DNA of 64,000 nucleotides from Anabaena azotica FACHB-119 (GTDB taxonomy: Bacteria; Cyanobacteriota; Cyanobacteriia; Cyanobacteriales; Nostocaceae). Below are positions 34,145 to 43,493 of this stretch, piece after piece. A program made the position numbers and the translations under genes. Under the pieces are notes generated by a model. The model was not told where the DNA came from. It did no database searches and saw only the letters and a list, made by a program, of their open reading frames with translations. Position 1 is the stretch's first letter. Every line of letters starts with the position of its first letter. The stretch lies in contig NZ_JACJSG010000038.1 in NCBI RefSeq assembly GCF_014697625.1, forward strand, positions 23,024 to 87,023, written 5' to 3'.

Positions 34145-34885
34145 TTAACTAAATAATCGACGTTTTATACCTTTAAAAATTCTATTTCCCTCTTTAGTAA
34201 ATTGTTGAATATTATATCTATACTGAGGATACTGATATCTGGCAGAAACAAATTGGCTAAGTTCTTCATAGATGTTTTCTAATCCATCAATTCGCTTTTC
34301 AGAAAAATCAAATTTATCTTCCCAGAATAAAAAGGCAATAGTTTCATTATCTGGGATAGTTTTGACAAACGATGGCGGAAATGATAACTGGAAATCTCCA
34401 TGTATGATGTGATATTTCATGAGAAACTGCACATGATTATCTGTTATATCAACTAACCATCTATGATGTGATAATCCAGCTAATTTATCTGATTCTAATC
34501 CCCGACATGATTCAATTAGTCTGGATGGAACTTCTATATATCCACGTTTTGATACCCTAACCAGTTCAGAACATACATATAATGGATCTCTGACATCTTC
34601 TAAAGTATGAGAACATATGGAAAAGTCAAAAAACTTATCATCAAATGGCCAAGGTTCTCGATCACAAAAGTCTCTTTGAACCCATGTTTCTTTGCTGAAA
34701 TATTCTTTTGTTCCTCCTTGAGATTTGGGCATCCCAATTTTTTCATAATAGCCTCTAGTTGCAAATGATCCCGCATCTAAGACCCAGTTTGCACGGTTAA
34801 ATGGACAAGCCCATCCACCAACATCCAAAACCAGATCATCAGGTTGAATTTTTGATAAAACTTTTTCAATATTTTTAGGATACAT
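34145..34885 (-). CDS. SAM-dependent methyltransferase-like protein
   Basis: A 246-residue protein. The motif I region reads LVLDVGGWACPF at about 18-29, a variant of the usual GCGxG. Then DKFFDFSICSHTLEDVRDP is the motif with the acidic residues, and ELVRVSKRGYIEVPS follows. The substrate is unknown. Because the glycine loop is atypical (GGWACPF), SAM binding is likely but not certain. It lies 22 bases upstream of the other methyltransferase in the same operon. Confidence 0.72.
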   Translation of the reverse strand: MYPKNIEKVLSKIQPDDLVLDVGGWACPFNRANWVLDAGSFATRGYYEKIGMPKSQGGTKEYFSKETWVQRDFCDREPWPFDDKFFDFSICSHTLEDVRDPLYVCSELVRVSKRGYIEVPSRLIESCRGLESDKLAGLSHHRWLVDITDNHVQFLMKYHIIHGDFQLSFPPSFVKTIPDNETIAFLFWEDKFDFSEKRIDGLENIYEELSQFVSARYQYPQYRYNIQQFTKEGNRIFKGIKRRLFS

Positions 34886-34955
34886 AGAAGTCTCTCTCGG
34901 TTATTGTTATGTAAATAAAGGATTTTTCAGATATTAATAAATAGAAAATCTCATT

Positions 34956-35825
34956 CTATAAGGATATATCTTGCCATGATTTAATGTTGGTATCTACCCA
35001 AGGCATATATTGTGACGTACCTGCAAAATGAAGAAAATAGTTATTAAGAAAGGCTGTATTCAAAGCAGGAACAGTAACTTTCTTGACTGGTAATTGATAA
35101 TGACCTCTAGTCAAACGTTTCCAGACTCTAATAGGCTTAATTTCTGTGTTTTTTGGTGGTAGTAAGAATGGGTAATCCCTCACCATACAAGTTAACCACA
35201 CCTTATTAAATCTGTCATCTAACCAATGAACGCAATTAGCCTTAAGTAATTCATAAGATAAGGCATCCATCTCAAAATTACCAAGGGGAGTATCGTTATA
35301 GTGGTGATAAGTATATTCCAGTATAGAATTATGTTTATGGGGAGATAAAACCATAACTCCAGTTTGCACAACTTGATCGAAGAAATTAGGCAATAAAGCT
35401 CCTAAATAATACTCTTTGGCATTACGATAAGGCCAATTCCAAAATTCTATAATTCTGTTAATTAAGATTTGCTCTTTTCCAGGTAAGGATTCGTTAAATT
35501 GAGCGAATGCACTAACAGCACCGACCTTATCCTCTGGTACATGAGAAACTATGCAGGGCGAATTAGGGTTAATAAAAATGTCTGAATCTATCCACACTAC
35601 ACGCTCATATTCTCTAACTCTTTGATCACTCAAAATTAAGCATTTTTGCCAAGCAGCAGACCGTGAACGAGCAAGTTGAGATTCATCAAGCGGTTGGTCA
35701 ATACAAATAATATCATAATCATATAAAGCTGCATATTTGTACCAATTTGCAGCGCAGAGCTTGTGCCAACGCTGAGAATAGTAATCACCAATTATTAAAG
35801 TTACAATCGCTTTTTTATTTTTCAT
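34956..35825 (-). CDS. GT-A fold glycosyltransferase-like protein with DxD motif
   Basis: A 289-residue protein unlike the GT4 neighbours. It shows a GT-A-type core: AIVTLIIGDYYSQRWHKLC at the start and RVVWIDSDIFINP with the metal-binding DSD (Asp80-Ser81-Asp82). The later NFEMDALSYELLKAN and WLDDRFNKVW match acceptor-side motifs of eukaryotic-type galactosyl/mannosyltransferases (GT34-like). A metal-dependent sugar transfer is therefore likely, but the family is only tentatively assigned. It lies between the flippase and the methyltransferases in the operon. Confidence 0.75.
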   Translation of the reverse strand: MKNKKAIVTLIIGDYYSQRWHKLCAANWYKYAALYDYDIICIDQPLDESQLARSRSAAWQKCLILSDQRVREYERVVWIDSDIFINPNSPCIVSHVPEDKVGAVSAFAQFNESLPGKEQILINRIIEFWNWPYRNAKEYYLGALLPNFFDQVVQTGVMVLSPHKHNSILEYTYHHYNDTPLGNFEMDALSYELLKANCVHWLDDRFNKVWLTCMVRDYPFLLPPKNTEIKPIRVWKRLTRGHYQLPVKKVTVPALNTAFLNNYFLHFAGTSQYMPWVDTNIKSWQDISL

Positions 35826-35849
35826 TTATTGTTATGTAAATCGTTAAAG

Positions 35850-37121
35850 TCAAATTTTATTATAGTTACTGAATCCCCGATATGTAATCATTAAACTGAC
35901 TAAAAATGAAGATATTTGAGATAATAAGCTAAAAATTACCACCCCTTTAATAGATGATATATCTAAATTCATCAAGAGAAATATCTGTAAAAATAACTTC
36001 ATTGGAATATCAACCCAGGCATACTCAACCCATCCTTTAGCAAGATTTAGCGAAGTCATCATACTAAGAAGGGAATTTACAACTGTTACAACAGCTATCA
36101 TAAATAATTCATTTTTTAGATAGCTATACTTCTTACCTATTACCCAAAGAATTTGTTCAGGAAAAATATATATTATTAGAATAATGAATGTCGCAAATAA
36201 TAGAAAAAATCCTAGTATTTGAAAATACCGTCTCCGCAGAGTTACAACTGATTGGCAACGAGAAAAACTTGGTAAAACAATTGCTGTCATCACCGAATTA
36301 ATAATTGTAAAAATAACACCTATTCGTCCTAAAGCTCCTAGTTCAGCCACATTCTGTGTAGTACCAAATATGCTAATGAGAAAAACGCTTAGTTGCACCT
36401 GAACACAGAAGAATATACTGTTAGGCAATGAATGTTTAATTGTCGTCAATATATATTTTTGCTGTTCTTCATTGATAGGTGCTTTGGTATCAATGTTTTC
36501 CTTTACCCATTGTCCTAAAATAAAACGCTGTAATCCAGATATCAAAGATGCAAATGCAATTGCTATTGTAGCATTCCAATAAGTTAAGTAACCCAATCCT
36601 AGCAAAACTATCTTTAAAATTGCTGAAAATATATCTAAATTCTGAACCAGGCTAATTTGCGAATGAAGATGAGGTACTACTATTAGTACACCATTGGTTA
36701 TTTGAAAATTTAGCCCTATTAAAACTATAATTGAAATAAAAATAGCAGAAATTATAGAAGCACCATTGCGAATCAACATCCAAATTAAAATTGGTGTGAC
36801 TACAGAGATTGAAATTGCTGCGAGAAAGTAGCGTAACCGCATTGCAGTATTAATCAACTGACCAAAACGATAGCGATCTTGCCAGACTTTACCTCCAATA
36901 GCGGCAAGGCTTGTACCAATACCTGAATCAGCTAGTATGTTCATTGTCGATAGCATTGAGTTAGCAATGGTGTAATAAGCATATTGCTGCTGATCTAGAG
37001 TACGAACTATGAAAATACCACTAGCTATAGTCAAAGCTTGAACTAGAATTTGAGCAGAGACAAACTTGCTAAGTACTTTGATCCAATAAGCGACATTGGA
37101 AGGTAAAAAAGGTAAAGACAT
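35850..37121 (-). CDS. Wzx-type lipid-linked oligosaccharide flippase
   Basis: A 423-residue integral membrane protein of the polysaccharide-transporter (MATE-like) fold. About twelve hydrophobic segments are seen from FVSAQILVQALTIASGIFIV to the C-terminal VIFSLLSQISSFLVSLMIT. It would flip undecaprenyl-linked repeat units to the periplasmic face for the Wzy-like polymerase. It is first in the six-gene minus-strand operon, with a 1-kb gap full of MITEs upstream. Confidence 0.85.
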   Translation of the reverse strand: MSLPFLPSNVAYWIKVLSKFVSAQILVQALTIASGIFIVRTLDQQQYAYYTIANSMLSTMNILADSGIGTSLAAIGGKVWQDRYRFGQLINTAMRLRYFLAAISISVVTPILIWMLIRNGASIISAIFISIIVLIGLNFQITNGVLIVVPHLHSQISLVQNLDIFSAILKIVLLGLGYLTYWNATIAIAFASLISGLQRFILGQWVKENIDTKAPINEEQQKYILTTIKHSLPNSIFFCVQVQLSVFLISIFGTTQNVAELGALGRIGVIFTIINSVMTAIVLPSFSRCQSVVTLRRRYFQILGFFLLFATFIILIIYIFPEQILWVIGKKYSYLKNELFMIAVVTVVNSLLSMMTSLNLAKGWVEYAWVDIPMKLFLQIFLLMNLDISSIKGVVIFSLLSQISSFLVSLMITYRGFSNYNKI

Positions 37122-37284
37122 CTACTCACTCTTCTAGCCTGATTAAACACAGTAGTACTTTTTGATATAGATTCAAAAATTCCGTTCAATATAGCATCAC
37201 AGATCAAAAAGCCTAGTATGTATTTATACTTCTTAATAAATTTTTACATTCCACGTTGGGGTTGAGCGGGAGCAAGGCGATTTC

Positions 37285-37407
37285 AGGACTTACGCAAGTG
37301 TCACAATTGGTAGTTGGTGCGTGACGCTACAAGTCTCATAACTACGTTCAAATATTTTCTCCGCGTCACACACCCTACAGAAAAAATATGCCAGTTGCGT
37401 AAGTCCT
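37285..37407. mobile_element. MITE-like element, GGACTTACGCAA family, copy 4 (variant interior)
   Basis: The termini AGGACTTACGCAA and TTGCGTAAGTCCT match the family exactly, but the interior is GGTGCGTGACGC...GCGTCACACACCC in place of the usual GTAGGGTGCGTCAG arm. This shows that termini are conserved while the interior diverges or is exchanged. Confidence 0.8.
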
Positions 37408-37539
37408 AGATTTTATGATGTCGCATAAAAAACGAGCGATGCTGGCGACGGGTTACGCCTGGCTACGCTAAATCACGTATTAAGGTGTTTTTAGAAGAAT
37501 GCTTTGAGAAAGAGCCAAGTATATATAAAGTAGTTCCAG

Positions 37540-37640
37540 GGGTAGGGTGCGTCAGATGTGGAAAATCTTTGAATGTGTACGAAATTATTGGGGCTGACGC
37601 ACCCTACAGTTAGTTTGATAATGACACTTGCGTAATTCCT
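37540..37640. mobile_element. MITE-like element, GGACTTACGCAA family, copy 5 (reverse, left end lost)
   Basis: It reads GGTAGGGTGCGTCAG, then GGGGCTGACGCACCCTAC and CACTTGCGTAATTCCT. Orientation is inverted relative to copies 1 and 3. Confidence 0.8.
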
Positions 37641-38167
37641 AATATGATTGGGAAATGGAGCAATGGCTGCAAGAATGGCGTTATATTGCGGCGCAACTTC
37701 ATTCATAAATGGGAGTATATCTCCAGAAATGGGCGGTTAGAAACCACTTCTACACATACAAAACCTCCCTCCGCAGGTAGAAAAGCTAGATTTTTCTTGA
37801 TTTTGCGTACATTAAGTAATTTTAAAAACAAGAAAATTAGCTCGTACTTAGCCGCTAAAGCTCCAGATTATAGACTTATAATACTAACACTATGCTGCAT
37901 AAAGGCTGATTTGAGGGAGGAGCGATCGCCCATCCTATACCTTCTGGGATCACAGATTACCAAAGCCTATCACTGTAACGTAGCATACTTGACAGTAGTT
38001 TAAATAAAGCATAAGGCATCTTGATTATTAATCGCGTAAACTTTTTCAACATAAACACCCCACACTAGTTATAATTTCCTATAAGTTGAAAAAACTCTTA
38101 AGAATTAGCGTAATTAATACGCTGCTCTCACACCGACTAGCTGACAACCACATTAGGAGGACTATCT

Positions 38168-39247
38168 ATGGCGCTTGTACCAATGCGGCTGCTGTTGGAT
38201 CACGCAGCTGAAAACGGTTACGGCATCCCAGCTTTTAACGTTAACAACCTGGAGCAAATTCAGGCAATCATGAAAGCGGCAGAAGAGACAGATAGCCCCG
38301 TCATTTTGCAAGCTTCCCGTGGCGCTCGTAACTATGCAGGCGAAAACTTCCTACGCCACTTGATTTTGGCTGCGGTAGAAACCTATCCTCACATTCCCAT
38401 TGTCATGCACCAAGATCATGGTAATGCTCCTTCTACCTGCTACTCAGCTATCAAGAACAACTTCACAAGCGTAATGATGGATGGTTCTTTGGAAGCTGAT
38501 GCCAAGACACCTGCCAGTTTTGAGTACAACGTTAATGTTACTCGCGAAGTTGTCAATGTAGCTCATGCTTTGGGCGTAAGCGTAGAAGGTGAACTCGGTT
38601 GCTTGGGTTCTCTGGAAACCGGCGCAGGTGAAGCTGAAGATGGACATGGTTTTGAAGGTACTCTTGACCATTCTCAACTGTTAACTGACCCAGATGAAGC
38701 AGTTAGCTTCGTAGAAGCAACCCAAGTAGATGCTTTGGCTGTAGCTATCGGTACTAGCCACGGTGCTTACAAGTTTACCCGCAAACCAACCGGGGAAATT
38801 TTGGCAATTAGCCGCATTGAAGAAATTCATCGCCGTCTACCTAACACCCACTTGGTAATGCACGGTTCATCTTCCGTACCCGAAGATTTAATCGCTTTGA
38901 TTAACGAGTACGGTGGTGCTATTCCTGAAACCTACGGTGTACCTGTAGAAGAAATCCAAAAAGGTATCAAGAGCGGTGTGCGTAAAGTTAACATCGACAC
39001 CGACAACCGTTTGGCTATCACCGCAGCTGTACGCGAAGCTTTAGCAAAAAATCCCAAGGAATTCGACCCCCGTCACTTCCTCAAGCCTTCCATCAAATAT
39101 ATGCAGAAGGTTTGTGCTGAACGCTATCAGCAATTTGGTACTGCTGGTAATGCAAGCAAAATTAAGCAAGTTACTCTCGAAGATTTTGCTGCTAAGTATG
39201 CCAAGGGTGAACTCAACGCTGTTACCAAAGCTGCTGCTAAGGTTTAA
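38168..39247 (+). CDS. fbaA: Class II fructose-1,6-bisphosphate aldolase (Calvin-cycle type)
   Basis: A 359-residue Zn-dependent aldolase that joins triose phosphates to fructose-1,6-bisphosphate (and in cyanobacteria also forms sedoheptulose-1,7-bisphosphate) in the Calvin cycle and gluconeogenesis. The active-site HQDHG with Asp83 and His84 is intact, and LGCLGSLETGAGE and HGSSSVPEDL follow, with NIDTDNRLAITAAVRE near residues 277-292. Length is normal. AGGAGG at 38155-38160 is a perfect ribosome-binding site seven bases before the ATG. A hairpin terminator follows. It is unrelated in function to the EPS locus next door. Confidence 0.96.
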   Translation: MALVPMRLLLDHAAENGYGIPAFNVNNLEQIQAIMKAAEETDSPVILQASRGARNYAGENFLRHLILAAVETYPHIPIVMHQDHGNAPSTCYSAIKNNFTSVMMDGSLEADAKTPASFEYNVNVTREVVNVAHALGVSVEGELGCLGSLETGAGEAEDGHGFEGTLDHSQLLTDPDEAVSFVEATQVDALAVAIGTSHGAYKFTRKPTGEILAISRIEEIHRRLPNTHLVMHGSSSVPEDLIALINEYGGAIPETYGVPVEEIQKGIKSGVRKVNIDTDNRLAITAAVREALAKNPKEFDPRHFLKPSIKYMQKVCAERYQQFGTAGNASKIKQVTLEDFAAKYAKGELNAVTKAAAKV

Positions 39248-39313
39248 TTTTAGTCAAAAAGTTAATAGAGGCAATAATTTGCTTCTGCAAAATTTTTGAT
39301 ATTCATATAAATC

Positions 39314-39345
39314 AACCGGGAAGACTGAGTTTCCCGGTTTTTTGT
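39314..39345 (+). terminator. Rho-independent terminator of fbaA
   Basis: AACCGGGAA and TTTCCCGGTT pair around a GACTGAG loop and lead directly into a run of T. It lies about 70 bases after the stop. Confidence 0.88.
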
Positions 39346-40124
39346 TGTGCTGCGCTTGTTATAGCAAGTCCCAATTCGCAATTAGGGACTTGCAGATAAA
39401 AAATATCCAAAATGTAGGATGCGAAGTATAAATATTTTTTTGGTATAGCAGTCGAAGCATAGGTTAGGACATCATACAATTTTAAAACTTTTAATTTCAA
39501 AGGCTTGCAGCCCTGTCAAGAGTCACCTATCACCTGTCCCCTACTATATAGTTAGAGTTTATCGTCATGACGCACCTAGTAACAGTCAATTTGCATAGTT
39601 GTTTTTTGCTGTTCTCTTAATCAAGTGAAAAACATCTAATATCAAGTTCGGCTAATTACCCATTACCAGCCCCTAAGATATGATAAGTATTTCAGCGAAC
39701 TGGATATAATTTGTATATTGAAATTAGATTAAACTTTTATAGCCTGGACAATATCCCCGACCTGTTTATGTCAGTTAAATCTGGAAGAGCTTACTTCCTA
39801 AAAAGCCGTAAGCATTCCACAGCATTCTAATAGTAATTTGAAAAAAAGGCGATAGATACCTGGTTAGGCATAAATAGCTGTGCGCCGCTAATGATAATGG
39901 ATGTGTTGTAGAAATTTGTTGAATAATAAATTAAATTGTTGAACTTATTACCGAAATTAGTTTGTTACGGGTTGTATATAGGAATGTGCTAACTTCAGTA
40001 ATTAGCTGTTGTTTTGATGAGTAATAGCAAAACAACCTGATTGACAAAACTTAAGCAGTAATAGTCAAACAATCGACTCTACTAATTTTTGATATTTAAT
40101 ACTGACCTTATATGTGAGGAAAAA
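39346..40124. other. 0.78-kb gap without a supported gene
   Basis: AT-rich, no reading frame with family resemblance in either strand. The final 40 bases hold a GTGAGGA ribosome-binding site for the PIN-like gene. No repeat family of this genome was seen. Confidence 0.6.
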
Positions 40125-40601
40125 ATGTACAAAATATTATTTGATGCTGACTTAATGTTAGATGCTGTGATGAATCGCACCGAATTTGCTGAGGATATCA
40201 AAGCACTATTAGAAAATTCACATCATTGGATTCGTTTATACTTAACGGATGTTGGTTTGCAAAAAATTTCTGCTTATACCTCCTGTTTAAGAAACAGCTA
40301 TATTTCTGAGATTGTAGCTGAGTGGTTACAAGAACAAATACAAATTTGTACTGTTGACCAAGGTTTAGTGCAGAAATCACGTCATTTATCCCTCAAGGAT
40401 TTTGAATCAGCTATAGAGTTGGCTTGCCTTAGTCATTATCAACTAGATGCGATCGTCACTAATCACCCTGAAAGTTTTATTGCATCTAGTTATCAATTTT
40501 GTGTCTGGTCGTTTAATGAGTTATGGTTACGTATCGATTTAGAGAGTCAGTTACGAGTCGTGATGCGTAAAGCCCCCAAGTATGAGGGACAAAACCAATA
40601 A
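40125..40601 (+). CDS. PIN-like domain protein
   Basis: A 158-residue protein. ATG at 40125 follows GTGAGGA; a TTG at 40089 is rejected. The start MYKILFDADLMLDAVMNR has the first acidic residue of a PIN fold (Asp7), and later residues LKDFESAIELACLSHYQLDAIVTNHPE show the conserved acidic and T-N positions, here separated as LKDFESAIELACLSHY and LDAIVTNHPESF. PIN domains are often RNases. No antitoxin adjoins it. Its last codons (AAG TAT GAG ... CAA TAA) run into a 16-bp inverted repeat at 40580-40617, so the natural C-terminus may have been altered by the element downstream. Confidence 0.65.
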   Translation: MYKILFDADLMLDAVMNRTEFAEDIKALLENSHHWIRLYLTDVGLQKISAYTSCLRNSYISEIVAEWLQEQIQICTVDQGLVQKSRHLSLKDFESAIELACLSHYQLDAIVTNHPESFIASSYQFCVWSFNELWLRIDLESQLRVVMRKAPKYEGQNQ

Positions 40602-40617
40602 GTTTTGTCCCTCATAC
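40580..40617. repeat. Perfect 16-bp inverted repeat over the PIN-like gene's stop codon
   Basis: GTATGAGGGACAAAAC and GTTTTGTCCCTCATAC flank a six-base loop containing the TAA stop. Outer CCCCC/GGGGG arms extend the hairpin (40572-40633). It could be the terminator of the PIN-like gene or the left-end hairpin of the TnpB element. Confidence 0.75.
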
Positions 40618-40780
40618 GTCTTTTAAGTGGGGGTAGAGCGCGAATGACCCTTTGGGTTCGGCAGTTGCTTTCCGACGCAAAGCGCGATTGTTCGCACTGC
40701 CTCACCGAATTTATTCGGTCGTGGTGTTTCGTTAAATCCCTCCTATGTTATGCTGATATTGCAGCGTAAGAGGTTGTCAA

Positions 40781-41968
40781 TTGCTAGTATACGAGTTCAA
40801 GTTAAAGGGCAAACAGCAGCAGTTCAGTCTGATTGATGAAGCAATCAGGACTGCTTTGTTTGTCCGTAACTCTTGTATTCGCTACTGGATGGACAACCCA
40901 AAAGTTGGCAAGTATGATTTAAGCTCATACTGCAAAGAGCTATCTGCCAACTTTGAGTGGGCAAATAAGCTCAACTCAATGGCAAGACAAGCCGCCTCAG
41001 ATAGAGCTTGGGCTGCAATTTCTCGGTTTTATAGCAACTGCAAGAAGAAAATTCCAGGTAAGAAAGGTTTCCCAAATTTCAAAAAACGCGGACATTCTGT
41101 AGAGTACAAAACTACGGGATGGAAGTTGTCAGATGATAGAAAATATCTCACCATGACTGATGGTTTCGAGATCGGGAGACTAAAGTTAGTTGGGACTTAC
41201 GACCTACATTTTTATCAAATCAAGGATATTAAACGTGTCCGATTGGTAAAAAGTGCAGATGGTTACTACGCTCAATTTTGCATTGCCGTTGACCGAGAAA
41301 TTAAGGTAGAACCAAGCAAAAAAGTTATTGGTTTAGATGTTGGATTAAACCACTTCTACACTGATTCAAACGGAGAAAAGGTAGAAAATCCTAGATTCTT
41401 GAGGAAATCCGATAAGACATTAAAACGTCTACAAAGACGGGTTTCCAAGAAGTTTAGAAAAGCTAAACCTCAATCCAATAACTATAAAAAAGCTAGAAAC
41501 AAACTAGCAAGAAAACACTTGAAAGTTAGTAGACAGCGTAAAGACTTTGCTGTGAAGTTAGCAAAGTGCGTAATCCAGTCTAACGACTTGGTTGTCTATG
41601 AAGACTTGCAAGTGCGGAATATGGTTAAGAATCACAAGTTAGCCAAAAGTATTAGTGATGCGTCTTGGTATCAGTTTCGGTGTTGGCTTGAATATTTTGG
41701 TAAAGTTTACAGCAAAATAACCATTGCTGTACCACCACACTGGACGAGTCAAAACTGTTCTAATTGTGGGGAAATTGTTGTCAAAACTTTGTCAACCAGA
41801 ACCCATGAATGTCCCCATTGTGGAACTGTTTTAGACCGAGATGAAAACGCTGCACTAAATATTTTAGCGTCGGGATTAAGTACGACGGGACACGTCGGAA
41901 CTAACGCTTGGGGAGAGAACGACCTCTGTTTGAATCTGGTCACAGGTTTAGATAAGTTGGCTCAGTGA
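40781..41968 (+). CDS. tnpB: TnpB RNA-guided nuclease
   Basis: A 395-residue protein of the TnpB (OrfB) family, the RNA-guided DNA nuclease ancestral to Cas12. The RuvC catalytic residues are intact: Asp186 in IGLDVGLN, Glu274 in VVYEDLQVRN and Asp354 in LDRDENAALNI. The zinc finger has Cys326/Cys329 (CSNC) and Cys344/Cys347 (CPHC). The start is TTG at 40781, preceded by GCGTAAGAGG. It is guided by an omega RNA from the 3' end of the element. The length is normal, and all catalytic residues suggest an active protein. Confidence 0.92.
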   Translation: MLVYEFKLKGKQQQFSLIDEAIRTALFVRNSCIRYWMDNPKVGKYDLSSYCKELSANFEWANKLNSMARQAASDRAWAAISRFYSNCKKKIPGKKGFPNFKKRGHSVEYKTTGWKLSDDRKYLTMTDGFEIGRLKLVGTYDLHFYQIKDIKRVRLVKSADGYYAQFCIAVDREIKVEPSKKVIGLDVGLNHFYTDSNGEKVENPRFLRKSDKTLKRLQRRVSKKFRKAKPQSNNYKKARNKLARKHLKVSRQRKDFAVKLAKCVIQSNDLVVYEDLQVRNMVKNHKLAKSISDASWYQFRCWLEYFGKVYSKITIAVPPHWTSQNCSNCGEIVVKTLSTRTHECPHCGTVLDRDENAALNILASGLSTTGHVGTNAWGENDLCLNLVTGLDKLAQ

Positions 41969-42005
41969 ACCAAGAATCCCCGAAATTCTATTTCGGGGAG
42001 TGTCA
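41870..42005 (+). ncRNA. Putative omega (reRNA) guide region at the 3' end of tnpB
   Basis: In TnpB elements the guide-scaffold RNA overlaps the 3' end of tnpB and ends at the right end of the element. Here the CCCCGAAAT/ATTTCGGGG hairpin (41978-41998) and the GAGTGTCAA end would be the scaffold's 3' side. The guide would be the flanking host DNA starting near 42006 (AGACCATAGATAC). Limits are inferred, not shown. Confidence 0.4.
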
Positions 42006-42198
42006 AAGACCATAGATACTAGCTTATGAATGTTATTTAATTTTTTAAATTAAGATAAAGTTTATAATTTAATTAAGATATTTTAATGAATGTGGTTTTT
42101 TGGTAAACAAAAGAGCCTAATTTTTTGGTAATTTGATTGTACAGGTTTTCTTTGGTGCTAGGATCTAGCACTATAGGTAAGTTTAAAGTGCTGTAGCT

Positions 42199-42546
42199 GT
42201 GAAACAAAAGCCAAAACCGAGAATCGCATTATTGCGGGAAAAAGCAGGGTTAACTCAGTTAGAACTGTCCCGTCTTGTTGGTGTAACTGAAAGCACTATT
42301 CAAAACTGGGAAAGTGGTCGGACTGGAACAGACCATATCGAAAGAATTATTAGGTTTTGTAAAGCCTTGAATTGTCAAGTAGAAGACCTAATTGAGTACA
42401 AAGATGAATTAACCGAAGAATTTGTAAATAAACCAAATTCTTTAAGTGACGTTCATCATATGTTAGGCACTGAAGAAGCGACTTCAGCTAGTCGTTCAGA
42501 GGGTGGATTTTCTCAACAGCCAAAGTCACCTGAAATCAGTTTCTAG
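42199..42546 (+). CDS. XRE-family HTH transcriptional regulator
   Basis: A 115-residue regulator from a GTG at 42199. Residues about 8-65 form a lambda-Cro type HTH (LREKAGLTQLELSRLVGVTE, then STIQNWESGRTGTD). The remaining tail is polar (EEATSASRSEGGFSQQPKSP) and without known domain. Related small XRE proteins occur widely in cyanobacteria. No partner gene adjoins it; the TnpB element lies 200 bases upstream, so neighbour information says little. Confidence 0.8.
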   Translation: MKQKPKPRIALLREKAGLTQLELSRLVGVTESTIQNWESGRTGTDHIERIIRFCKALNCQVEDLIEYKDELTEEFVNKPNSLSDVHHMLGTEEATSASRSEGGFSQQPKSPEISF

Positions 42547-42614
42547 CGTTTAAACTTAAAGTTGCCATCTCTGACCAATGACTTAAAGGATATTTATAAA
42601 GTAAAAATAAAATT

Positions 42615-42690
42615 ACCGTAGGGTGTGTTAGGCGCATATTTCGAGATGGTTGATCGCGAAAAACATAATCTAAGCGTCTAACGCACTTTC
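42615..42690. repeat. Hairpin repeat (GGTGTGTTAGGCG type), decayed copy
   Basis: GTAGGGTGTGTTAGGCGC and the imperfect inverse AAGCGTCTAACGCAC are the arms, like the element at 6747-6816. It lies between the XRE gene and the convergent deacetylase gene. Confidence 0.65.
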
Positions 42691-42766
42691 TTATATGATG
42701 GTGCATCAGGTGGAAGCTGTAACACAAGGGTAATCACGCGGTAGAAGCCAAATCTGTTTGCCTTAC

Positions 42767-43462
42767 CTACTTTATTTTTACTTTATCAATAACCTCTAAC
42801 TGTTGCCATAAAGCATCAACAGTAATGAATTGGTAGCCTTGTTGTAATAATTGCGGGATTAATATTTGAACTGATGCAGCAACATCTTGTCCACCACAAG
42901 CACCGTCATGTAGCACAATGAGTGAGCCGTTCTGCACTTGCTGGAGAACTCGCTGTACTACTTGGCTGACTCCAGGTCTTACCCAATCTTCTGGAACCAC
43001 AGTCCACATGACTGGACGATATTTCCACTGTTGGAATAGGTTTAAGGTTTTGGGTGTAAACAAGCCGTTGGGGGGTCTGACATCACGTACTTTTGCCGGT
43101 GGGAGGTTACAAGCATTGTAGATGGCAACTTGGGTTTTTTCTAAACTATCTTTGAGTTCGGTGGGCGATAGTATGGGGAAAGACCGATGATCGTAACCGT
43201 GCAAGCCTATCCAGTGACCCCGATCGCATATTGCTTGTGCAATACTGGGGTGGCGATTGACACAAGCACCCAACCAAAAAAAGCTAGCAGTGATATTGTA
43301 GTGATCTAAGACTGCTAATAATTCGGGGGTGTATTGGGGATGGGGACCATCATCAAATGTGAGAGCGATCACTTTTGTATTGCGATCGCCACTCCAAAGA
43401 CAGCCAGGAAAAGCCGGCTGGAGAATCCGATAAATAATCGGGAACAGAGGCGCAAACTGCAT
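42767..43462 (-). CDS. Polysaccharide deacetylase (carbohydrate esterase family 4, NodB-like)
   Basis: A 231-residue CE4 enzyme that removes N-acetyl groups from a glycan or peptidoglycan. Motif 1 is TFDDGPHP with catalytic Asp37 and metal-binding Asp38; motif 2 His88 and His92 occur in LHGYDHRS. VRDVRPPNG and HDGACGGQDV hold the later motifs. It lacks a clear signal peptide and a terminal membrane anchor. It precedes a GT4 gene on the same strand (31 bases), so it may modify the same exopolysaccharide. Motifs are complete. Confidence 0.9.
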   Translation of the reverse strand: MQFAPLFPIIYRILQPAFPGCLWSGDRNTKVIALTFDDGPHPQYTPELLAVLDHYNITASFFWLGACVNRHPSIAQAICDRGHWIGLHGYDHRSFPILSPTELKDSLEKTQVAIYNACNLPPAKVRDVRPPNGLFTPKTLNLFQQWKYRPVMWTVVPEDWVRPGVSQVVQRVLQQVQNGSLIVLHDGACGGQDVAASVQILIPQLLQQGYQFITVDALWQQLEVIDKVKIK

Positions 43463-43493
43463 TTTGACTATTCCCTAACCTGAGATGTCAAAG

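Larger units (their letters stand above)
37122..38167. other. 1-kb gap with two MITEs upstream of fbaA
   Basis: The gap lies between the divergent flippase and aldolase genes. MITE copies occupy 37285-37407 and 37540-37640. The frame at 37644-38003 has no family resemblance and low-complexity composition, and is not taken as a gene. The last 120 bases should hold the aldolase promoter. Confidence 0.6.
40602..42005 (+). mobile_element. Stand-alone TnpB element (IS200/IS605, IS1341-type)
   Basis: It consists of the tnpB gene plus flanking hairpins and has no tnpA inside. The right end is marked by the CCCCGAAAT/ATTTCGGGG hairpin and the following GAGTGTCAA. The left boundary is not sharply visible; I place it at the palindrome over the PIN-like stop. 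Such elements need TnpA in trans for movement. A TnpA gene of the same superfamily begins at the right edge of the window but may be unrelated. Confidence 0.55.

Noticed and set aside
37644..38003. 119-codon plus-strand frame before fbaA
   Set aside because: Composition is low-complexity and basic, no ribosome-binding site, no family; probably a chance frame next to a MITE.
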